DNA of 12,817 nucleotides from an uncultured Oscillospiraceae bacterium (lineage in GTDB: Bacteria; Bacillota_A; Clostridia; Oscillospirales; Oscillospiraceae): positions 1-12,817 of the forward strand of contig CAAGIU010000321.1 in the NCBI GenBank assembly GCA_900770015.1. Reading direction: 5' to 3'. The notes below the pieces were generated by a model. That model was not told the DNA's origin, did not search any database, and saw only the letters and a program-made list of their open reading frames with translations. A program made the position numbers and the translations under genes. This document shows, one piece after another, positions 1 to 6,155 of this stretch. The stretch's first letter is position 1, and each line of letters opens with the position of its first letter.

Positions 1-746
1 AAGTGGTGCTGACCTGGAAGCGCACCAGCCAGAATTACTACGATACCCTGGTGGACGATGCCCATGTATATACCTACGGCATCGATGTGACCAAGCTGTT
101 CTCCGACGGCAAGGGCGATTTCTCCAAGGTGGAGTTCCTGGTCAAAAACAAGACCGACAACTACTTTGTGAAAGCAGAGCTGAACCAGGCGGATGGCATT
201 TATTATGTTGTTGGTCATGCGGCCTCCGAAGCGGATGCCACCCATTTCATCCCCGTGGACAGCAAGGGCACTCCCGGCAAGGTCATTATCAAGGGTGTGG
301 AGGATGACGAGTACATCATCACCGAGATTCGCACCGACAACGGCTACACCCTGCTGAAAGAGGCCATTACCATCGCCATTTCCCAGAAGGCATCCTCCCA
401 GCTCTGCGACTGCTACAGCCGGGATGCTCTGGGCCTGATTCAGAATGACCCCAGATACGCCTCCATCATCCAGGACAGCGGGAGCCTGCACAACATTCCC
501 CAGCGGCATTTGGAGCACGCCCTGCTGACCGCTACCGCAACGGTGGACGGCAACTCTGTTTCCATGCTGGCAGACGGCAATTCCAAGAACGCGGAAGCCC
601 CCCTGTCCGTGGTGAACACCCGGGGCTTTGACCTGCCCAAAACCGGTGACAACGGCACCATGTTCATCACCGTCACCGGCATTGTGATGATGGCCGCTGC
701 TGCGGTTGTAATCATCCTCGCCACCCGGAAGAAGAATAAGCGCTGA
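1..746 (+). CDS. LPXTG-anchored pilin/adhesin with Cna-B-like domain, 5' end missing
   Basis: The reading frame is open from the window edge, so this is the C-terminal 248 or so residues of a larger surface protein. Counting the codon at position 3 as residue 1, the C-terminus is a classic cell-wall sorting signal: LPKTG at 211-215, a hydrophobic stretch at about 219-241, and a basic tail ending RKKNKR. Before it lies a Cna-B/SpaA-like fold: Lys31 after YGIDVT, an E-box-like Glu108 in TEIRTDNGYTLL, and Asn205 in VVN just before the sorting signal. In the family such a Lys/Asn pair with a catalytic Glu forms an intramolecular isopeptide bond; that bond is inferred here. The stretch at about 130-200, with Cys135 and Cys137, looks like an insert between the E-box and the last strand. 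The product would be anchored to peptidoglycan or polymerised by the sortases downstream, as an adhesin or pilus subunit for mating or host contact. The upstream domains cannot be seen. Confidence 0.85.
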   Translation, partial: VVLTWKRTSQNYYDTLVDDAHVYTYGIDVTKLFSDGKGDFSKVEFLVKNKTDNYFVKAELNQADGIYYVVGHAASEADATHFIPVDSKGTPGKVIIKGVEDDEYIITEIRTDNGYTLLKEAITIAISQKASSQLCDCYSRDALGLIQNDPRYASIIQDSGSLHNIPQRHLEHALLTATATVDGNSVSMLADGNSKNAEAPLSVVNTRGFDLPKTGDNGTMFITVTGIVMMAAAAVVIILATRKKNKR

Positions 747-752
747 GAGCCT

Positions 753-780
753 GCCCCGGAGATTCATGCTCCGGGGCTTT
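753..780 (+). terminator. Terminator or attenuator hairpin between pilin and sortase genes
   Basis: A perfect 9-bp GC-rich stem (753-761 pairing with 769-777, GCCCCGGAG/CTCCGGGGC) with a 7-nt loop begins seven bases after the pilin stop codon and is followed by TTT. The T-run is short and the next gene's Shine-Dalgarno begins only about nine bases later. It therefore looks more like a partial terminator or mRNA-stabilising hairpin that lets the pilin be made in excess of the sortases than a complete operon end. Efficiency cannot be judged from sequence. Confidence 0.6.
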
Positions 781-797
781 CCCATAAGGAGGGGAAT

Positions 798-1688
798 ATG
801 AAACGAATCACCATTATCGTCCTGTCCGCTGTGACCTTTCTGCTTGCGTTGGGTCTGACCATCTATCCGGTTGTAAGTATTTATGTAAACCAGAAATACG
901 CCTCTGAAATCTACTTCACCTATGAGGAGGCGGTGGAGCAGACGGATGACCTGACGCTGGCACAGGCTCGGCTGGATGCTCTACGCTACAACGAATCCAT
1001 TGTCCCCGGCGCATTGGAGGAGGACGAGGCGTTCAGCCAGGAGGCGCTGGAACAGGCTGCCGGGGAGTATGACCGGCTTTTGAACATCGCCGGGAACGGC
1101 ATCATGGGTTATGTGGAGATCCCGGTGATTTCCGTCAATCTTCCCATCTACCACGGCACCGGGACGGATTCTCTGGAGCGTGGGGTGGGCCACCTGCTGG
1201 GTTCCTCTCTCCCGGTGGGCGGGGAATCTACCCATGCGGTGCTCACCGGCCACAGCGGTATGGCAACCAACAAGATGTTCACCGATCTGGAGCAGCTCAA
1301 GCAGGGGGATGTTTTCTATCTGCACACCCTGGGGGAAACACTGGCCTACCAGGTGACGGAGCTGAATACCGTCCTGCCCCATGAAACCGAGCTGCTGGCC
1401 GTTGTCCCCGGGGAGGACTACTGCACCCTGGTGACCTGCGTCCCTTATGCGGTGAATTCCCACCGGCTGCTGGTCCGGGGAGAACGGATACCTTATGAGC
1501 AGGCTGAGGAGCTGGTGGAGGAAATCACCATCGAGGAGCTGCCCACCTCCCACTGGGAGGAAAAATACATGGAGGGCATCTTCTATGGGATCGGCGCGGC
1601 ATCCATCGTCAGCGCTGCAATCATTGCATTCTCCGTCACCCGGGGCAGCCGCAGAAAGAGCCGAGGTGGGAAATATGTACGCAAGTAA
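798..1688 (+). CDS. Class C-like (pilus) sortase
   Basis: This 296-residue transpeptidase would cleave LPXTG-type signals between Thr and Gly and join the product to a pilin lysine or to cell wall, acting outside the membrane. It has an N-terminal membrane segment (about 4-27), the sortase catalytic domain (about 100-232) and a C-terminal membrane segment (about 262-281) with a basic tail, the two-anchor layout of class C pilus sortases. Catalytic residues are His152 (LTGHSG), Cys214 (TLVTC) and Arg223 (NSHRLLVRG), with class C spacing. I see no DPF/DPW/DPY lid motif, which many class C enzymes have. The ATG at 798 follows a strong AGGAGG (787-792) at 5-nt spacing. The gene lies straight after an LPXTG pilin gene, its likely substrate, and its last 14 bases overlap the second sortase. 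Confidence 0.9.
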   Translation: MKRITIIVLSAVTFLLALGLTIYPVVSIYVNQKYASEIYFTYEEAVEQTDDLTLAQARLDALRYNESIVPGALEEDEAFSQEALEQAAGEYDRLLNIAGNGIMGYVEIPVISVNLPIYHGTGTDSLERGVGHLLGSSLPVGGESTHAVLTGHSGMATNKMFTDLEQLKQGDVFYLHTLGETLAYQVTELNTVLPHETELLAVVPGEDYCTLVTCVPYAVNSHRLLVRGERIPYEQAEELVEEITIEELPTSHWEEKYMEGIFYGIGAASIVSAAIIAFSVTRGSRRKSRGGKYVRK

Positions 1689-2457
1689 GGATGGTCTGGG
1701 CTTCTGGCGGGCGTTCATCATTGCGCTGATGTTCCAGTTTTTCCTGTTCGGGCTCTGTATCACCCTTTTTCCCTATGTCCGGGGCTACATCGTTGACCGG
1801 GCCATTGAGGACGATGCCAGCTCTTTTCTTGTGCAGATGGAAGAAACGGAACCAGAGCAACCCCCAACTCCCGCCATACCCACGGCTGAAACGGAAGCTG
1901 CAACAGTCCCACGAGATTACGAGCGTCTTTGGGCAGACATGACCGCCTACAACGAGCGCATCTACGCCCAGCATCAGTCCGGGCTGTCCTGCGAGTATGA
2001 CTATCAGCAGCCCAGCTTCGTTCTGAAAAACTACGGTCTGAGCAGTGAAATCTTCGGGGTCATCAGCATCCCCGCTATGGAGCTGGAAATGCCCATCTAC
2101 CTCGGCGCAACCGGGCAGCACATGGCGGACGGTGCGGCCCACATGACCCAGACCAGCCTGCCCATTGGCGGCCAGAATACCAACGCCGTCATTGCGGGCC
2201 ACCGGGGCTATAACGGGGCCAGTTATTTCCGATACATCGACAAGCTCCAGCCCGGTGATTTGGTAATGGTGCGTAATTTATGGGACACGCTGAACTACCG
2301 GGTGTCGGGCATCAAGATCATCGACCCCCATGATGTGGAGGAGATTTTGATTCAGGATGGCCAGGAGCTGCTGACTCTCATCACCTGCCACCCCTATGCC
2401 TCCGGCGGAAAGCAGCGGTATGTGGTGTACTGCGAACGGGTGCTAGATGCGCTGTAA
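1675..2457 (+). CDS. Second sortase, class C-like without C-terminal anchor
   Basis: This 260-residue protein has one N-terminal membrane segment (about 13-34), a Pro/Glu-rich spacer (about 57-80) and a sortase domain (about 125-256). Catalytic residues are His176 (IAGHRG), Cys238 (TLITC) and Arg248 (GKQRYVVYCER). It lacks the C-terminal membrane helix of its neighbour and the two differ widely in sequence, so it is not a recent duplicate and may have another substrate or a housekeeping-type anchoring role. The frame is open further upstream to 1495, but that part only shadows the first sortase. The ATG at 1675 is preferred because it follows GAGGTGGG (1663-1670) and is directly followed by the membrane segment. 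The 14-bp overlap with the upstream gene implies translational coupling. Class assignment (C versus another type) is less sure than the sortase call. Confidence 0.88.
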   Translation: MYASKDGLGFWRAFIIALMFQFFLFGLCITLFPYVRGYIVDRAIEDDASSFLVQMEETEPEQPPTPAIPTAETEAATVPRDYERLWADMTAYNERIYAQHQSGLSCEYDYQQPSFVLKNYGLSSEIFGVISIPAMELEMPIYLGATGQHMADGAAHMTQTSLPIGGQNTNAVIAGHRGYNGASYFRYIDKLQPGDLVMVRNLWDTLNYRVSGIKIIDPHDVEEILIQDGQELLTLITCHPYASGGKQRYVVYCERVLDAL

Positions 2458-2481
2458 TACCAAAGAAAGGGAGGAACCCCA

Positions 2482-3351
2482 ATGGATTTTCTGTGGGAGC
2501 AAATCACCGACTGGCTGATAGAGGTTCTGATCAGCGGCATCATCAGCAACCTCACCGGGATGTTTGATTCCACCAATGAGCAGATCGGGAACATTGTGGG
2601 CGAGGTAGGCCTAACGCCCCAGGCATGGAACAGCGGCATCTTTAACATGATTCAGAACCTGTCCGAAACAGTGGTGCTCCCCATTGCCGGGGCGGTGCTG
2701 GCCTTTCTCATGACCCTGGAGCTGATTCAGCTCATTACGGATAAAAATAACCTCAACGATGTGGATACCTGGATGTTTTTCAAGTGGGTATTCAAGTCCG
2801 CTGCCGCCGCCCTGATTCTCTCCAACACCTGGACCATTGTCATGGGTGTGTTCGATGTGGCCCACGGCGTTGTATCCTCTGCGGCGGGGGTCATCGTAGG
2901 CAACACCTCTATTGATATAACTTCTGTCCTCTCTGGACTGGAGGCGCAGTTGGAGGCCATGGACTTGGGCCCGCTGTTCGGGCTGTGGTTTCAGAGCCTG
3001 TTTGTGGGCATCTGCACCTGGGCCATCACCATCTGCATTTTCATCGTGATCTACGGGCGGATGATTGAAGTGTACCTGGTCACATCCGTTGCCCCCATCC
3101 CCATGGCAACCATGGCCAGCCGGGAATGGGGCCAGATGGGGCAGAACTATCTGCGTACATTATTCTCCCTGGGCTTCCAGGCGTTCCTCATTATGGTCTG
3201 CGTGGCCATCTACGCCGTGCTGGTGCAGAACATCGGCACCTCCGCAGATGTTTCCGGTGCCATCTGGACCTGCATGGGCTATACGGTGCTTCTGTGCTTC
3301 TGCCTGTTCAAAACCAGCAGCCTGTCCCGCAGTGTATTCAACGCTCATTGA
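2482..3351 (+). CDS. TrbL/VirB6-like conjugation channel membrane protein (CD1112-like)
   Basis: This 289-residue polytopic membrane protein has hydrophobic segments at about 63-85, 104-126, 169-191, 193-211, 228-249 and 259-276. The N-terminal 60 residues are amphipathic and the C-terminus ends FNAH. Size, hydrophobic pattern and position just upstream of prgI-virB4 fit the VirB6/TrbL-like family of Clostridia conjugative elements, which forms the inner-membrane channel for the DNA substrate. The call rests on architecture and context plus overall recognition, because the family has no catalytic motif. The ATG follows AGGGAGG (2468-2474) at 7-nt spacing, 24 bases after the second sortase, so it probably shares that transcript. 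A 43-bp gap follows before the prgI start. Confidence 0.85.
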   Translation: MDFLWEQITDWLIEVLISGIISNLTGMFDSTNEQIGNIVGEVGLTPQAWNSGIFNMIQNLSETVVLPIAGAVLAFLMTLELIQLITDKNNLNDVDTWMFFKWVFKSAAAALILSNTWTIVMGVFDVAHGVVSSAAGVIVGNTSIDITSVLSGLEAQLEAMDLGPLFGLWFQSLFVGICTWAITICIFIVIYGRMIEVYLVTSVAPIPMATMASREWGQMGQNYLRTLFSLGFQAFLIMVCVAIYAVLVQNIGTSADVSGAIWTCMGYTVLLCFCLFKTSSLSRSVFNAH

Positions 3352-3375
3352 GTTATCCCCAAGTGTAAAAAATGC

Positions 3376-3397
3376 CAATTAAGGAGGTAATTGTATT
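3376..3397 (+). promoter_or_regulatory. Shine-Dalgarno in a hairpin loop ahead of an ATT start
   Basis: CAATTA (3376-3381) and TAATTG (3388-3393) are perfect 6-bp inverted repeats and enclose exactly AGGAGG (3382-3387), so the ribosome binding site would sit in a 6-nt loop. The next in-frame near-start codon is ATT at 3395, seven bases after AGGAGG. The stem is AT-rich and may be only marginally stable. It could present the site or make initiation temperature- or factor-sensitive; that is inference. Confidence 0.5.
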
Positions 3398-3823
3398 CCC
3401 TATGTAACCGTCCCCAAGGACGTTACCAAAGTCAAAACCAAGGTGCTGTTCAACCTGACGAAACGCCAGCTCATCTGCTTCAGCGTGGCAGCGGCGGTGG
3501 GTGTGCCGCTGTATTTCCTGACGAGAAAGCCCCTGGGAAACAGCACCGCTGCGCTTCTTTTAATCCTTTCCATGATGCCCATGTTTCTGCTTGCCATGTA
3601 CGAAAAGAATGGGCAGCCCCTGGAAATCATGCTGCGGAACATGATTCGCAGCATGGTGCTCCGGCCAAAGAAGCGCCCCTATCAAACCAATATTTTCTAC
3701 GCCGCCGTGCAGCGGCAAGACCGATTAGACAAGGAGGTTTACCACATTGTCCGCCGAAAAGCTGTCCCTGGTCGAAAAGAGAGCGGTAAAGGCCGCAATC
3801 GAAAGGGCCAGGGGAACAGATAA
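3395..3823 (+). CDS. PrgI-family (VirB3-like) transfer protein, apparent ATT start
   Basis: This small protein of about 142 residues has two membrane helices (about 26-42 and 52-68, counting from the ATT) followed by a basic cytoplasmic tail. The N-terminus IPYVTVPKDVTKVKTKV and the following FNLTKRQL match PrgI-family proteins, which take the VirB3 place beside VirB4 in Gram-positive type IV secretion. The family-like N-terminus reads in frame only from codon 3395. There is no ATG, GTG or TTG in that frame between the stop at 3380 and the GTG at 3443, and that GTG has no Shine-Dalgarno and would remove the conserved start. I therefore place initiation at ATT 3395, seven bases after AGGAGG; a sequencing error is the alternative. 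The last 77 bases also encode the start of VirB4 in another frame. Confidence 0.8.
   Translation: MPYVTVPKDVTKVKTKVLFNLTKRQLICFSVAAAVGVPLYFLTRKPLGNSTAALLLILSMMPMFLLAMYEKNGQPLEIMLRNMIRSMVLRPKKRPYQTNIFYAAVQRQDRLDKEVYHIVRRKAVPGRKESGKGRNRKGQGNR
3731..3749 (+). promoter_or_regulatory. Internal ribosome binding site and TTG start of virB4
   Basis: AAGGAGG (3731-3737) lies inside the prgI coding sequence, nine bases before TTG 3747. This fixes the virB4 start, because no ATG occurs in the frame until well into conserved sequence and the residues from the TTG onward (SAEKLSLVEKRAV) look like a normal family N-terminus. Confidence 0.7.
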
Positions 3824-6155
3824 AAAGGGCAAGTCAGCACAGTCCAGCATTCCCTACCAGATGCTCCGCCCGGACGGCATCTGCCAGGTCACACCCACCC
3901 ATTTCACCAAAACCATCCAGTTCCGGGACATCAACTACCAGCTCTCCGACAACGAGGACAAGCAGACCATCTTTGACAGCTGGTGTGACTTTCTGAACTA
4001 TTTCGATTCCTCCGTCCGGTTCCAGCTGTCTTTCCTGAACCTCACCGCCCCAGAGGATGCCTTTGTAGACAGCATTCAGATTCCCGCCCAGGGAGATGAA
4101 TTTGACTCCATCCGGCAGGAGTATGCCCAGATGCTGCAAAACCAGCTGGCCCGGGGCAACAACGGCCTGATGAAAACCAAGTACCTCACCTTCGGCATCG
4201 ATGCCGATTCCATGAAAACAGCCAAGCCCAGGCTGGAACGGCTGGAAACGGACATCCTGAACAATTTCAAACGGATGGGGGTTATTGCCGAATCCCTCTC
4301 CGGTCAGCAGCGGCTCCGGGTACTCCATGACATTCTCCGCATGGACACCCCGGAGCCCTTTCTCTTTGACTGGAAATGGCTCCCCAAAACAGGACTTTCC
4401 ACCAAGGATTTCATTGCCCCCAGTTCCTTTTACTTTAACCGTGCCAGGGATTTCCGCATGGGGAAAAAGTTCTGCCGGGTCAGCTTCCTGCAAATCCTGG
4501 CACCGGAGCTCAGTGACCGGATTCTGAAAGACTTCCTGGATGTGGAGAACAATCTGGTGGTTTCCATCCATGTCCAGTCCATCGACCAGGTTGCGGCCAT
4601 TAAGACCATAAAGCGCACCATCACCGATCTGGACAAAACCAAGATCGAGGAGCAGAAAAAGGCAGTCCGTTCCGGCTACGATATGGACATCATTCCGTCA
4701 GACCTCGCCACCTACGGCGAGGAGGCAAAGAAGCTCCTGGCGGATCTGCAGAGCCGGAACCAGCGCATGTTTCTGGTGACGTTCCTGATTCTCAGCACTG
4801 CCGACACCCAGCGGCAGTTGGAAAACAATGTGTTCCAGATGAAATCCATTGCCCAGAAGTACAACTGCAACATCACACCCCTGGATTATCAGCAGGAGGA
4901 GGGGCTTATGAGCTGCCTGCCCCTGGGGCACAACCAGATTGAGATTCAGCGGGGACTCACCAGCTCCGGCATTGGCATTTTCATCCCCTTTACCACCCAG
5001 GAGCTGTTCCAAAGCGGAGGGGAGGCTCTCTACTACGGCCTAAACGCTCTGAGCAACAACCTGATTATGGTGGACCGGAAGCTCCTGAAGAATCCCAACG
5101 GCCTGATTCTGGGCACTCCCGGTTCGGGCAAGTCCTTCTCTGCCAAGCGGGAAATCACCAATGCCTTCCTGGTGACGAAAGACGACATCATCATCTGCGA
5201 CCCGGAAGCCGAATACGCCGCCCTGGTTTCTCAACTGGGCGGACAGGTGATAAAGATTTCCCCTACCTCCAAGCACCACATCAACCCCATGGACTTGAAC
5301 CTGAACTACAGCGACGAGGATAATCCTTTATCGCTGAAATCTGACTTCATTTTGTCTCTATGTGAGCTGATCGTGGGCGGCAAGGATGGGCTGTCCCCGG
5401 TGGAAAAGACCATCATTGACCGCTGTGTGCGGCTGGTGTACCGGGAGTATCTGGACAGTCCCATCCCGGAGAAAATGCCTATTCTGCAAGACCTGTACGA
5501 CCAGCTTCGGATGCAGGAGGAGAAGGAAGCCCAGCACATCGCCACCGCCTTGGAAATCTACGTCAGCGGTTCTCTATCCGTGTTCAATCACCGCACCGAT
5601 GTGGACATCCACAACCGGATCGTGTGCTATGACATCCGGGAGCTGGGCAAGCAGCTGAAGAAAATCGGGATGCACATTGTCCAGGATCAGGTGTGGAACC
5701 GGGTGACGGCCAACCGGTTCCGCAAAGCTCAGGATGCGGGCAACCCCATCCAGAAAGCCACACGGTACTACATGGACGAATTTCATCTCCTGCTGAAAGA
5801 GGAACAGACCGCCGCCTACTCCATTGAAATCTGGAAGCGGTTCCGAAAATGGGGCGGCATCCCCACGGGCATCACCCAGAACGTGAAGGATCTGCTGTCC
5901 TCCCGGGAGATTGAAAACATCTTTGAAAACTCTGATTTCATCTATATGCTCAACCAGGCGGCGGGAGACCGTCAGATTCTGGCCCAGCATTTGGGCATTT
6001 CTCCCAGCCAGCTGTCCTATGTGACCCATTCCGGCGAGGGGGAAGGCCTGCTGTTCTACGGGGATACCATCATTCCCTTTGTAGACCGGTTCCCCAAGGA
6101 CACCCGGCTCTACCAGGTCATGACCACCAAGCCTCAAGAGGTCGGCTCCACATGA
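3747..6155 (+). CDS. virB4: VirB4-family conjugation ATPase (CD1110-like)
   Basis: This 802-residue cytoplasmic ATPase would power pilus or channel assembly and DNA transport at the inner face of the membrane. The N-terminal half (about 30-400) is the TrbE/VirB4-type assembly domain and the C-terminal half is the RecA-like motor. Walker A is GTPGSGKS at 456-463 (Lys462). Walker B is YYMDEFHLLL with Asp677 and Glu678, and a NQAAGDRQIL motif follows near the C-terminus, as is usual in VirB4 proteins. The length is normal and there is no frameshift. The start is TTG with a well-placed Shine-Dalgarno inside prgI, giving a 77-bp overlap. The stop overlaps the next gene's start as ATGA (6152-6155), so translation is probably coupled at both ends. 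The family call is very secure. Confidence 0.95.
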   Translation: MSAEKLSLVEKRAVKAAIERARGTDKKGKSAQSSIPYQMLRPDGICQVTPTHFTKTIQFRDINYQLSDNEDKQTIFDSWCDFLNYFDSSVRFQLSFLNLTAPEDAFVDSIQIPAQGDEFDSIRQEYAQMLQNQLARGNNGLMKTKYLTFGIDADSMKTAKPRLERLETDILNNFKRMGVIAESLSGQQRLRVLHDILRMDTPEPFLFDWKWLPKTGLSTKDFIAPSSFYFNRARDFRMGKKFCRVSFLQILAPELSDRILKDFLDVENNLVVSIHVQSIDQVAAIKTIKRTITDLDKTKIEEQKKAVRSGYDMDIIPSDLATYGEEAKKLLADLQSRNQRMFLVTFLILSTADTQRQLENNVFQMKSIAQKYNCNITPLDYQQEEGLMSCLPLGHNQIEIQRGLTSSGIGIFIPFTTQELFQSGGEALYYGLNALSNNLIMVDRKLLKNPNGLILGTPGSGKSFSAKREITNAFLVTKDDIIICDPEAEYAALVSQLGGQVIKISPTSKHHINPMDLNLNYSDEDNPLSLKSDFILSLCELIVGGKDGLSPVEKTIIDRCVRLVYREYLDSPIPEKMPILQDLYDQLRMQEEKEAQHIATALEIYVSGSLSVFNHRTDVDIHNRIVCYDIRELGKQLKKIGMHIVQDQVWNRVTANRFRKAQDAGNPIQKATRYYMDEFHLLLKEEQTAAYSIEIWKRFRKWGGIPTGITQNVKDLLSSREIENIFENSDFIYMLNQAAGDRQILAQHLGISPSQLSYVTHSGEGEGLLFYGDTIIPFVDRFPKDTRLYQVMTTKPQEVGST

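Noticed and set aside
1495..1674. N-terminal extension of the second sortase
   Set aside because: The extra 60 residues are Ser/Arg/Pro-rich shadow of the first sortase; the internal ATG at 1675 has a ribosome binding site and begins the membrane anchor.
981..1763. Antisense open frame over the first sortase
   Set aside because: It is a shadow of the sortase genes and crosses the junction of both without its own start signals.
3391..3789. TTG-started plus-strand frame at the prgI locus
   Set aside because: The TTG is only three bases from AGGAGG and the product is Pro/His/Arg-rich nonsense, while the neighbouring frame gives a clear PrgI protein.
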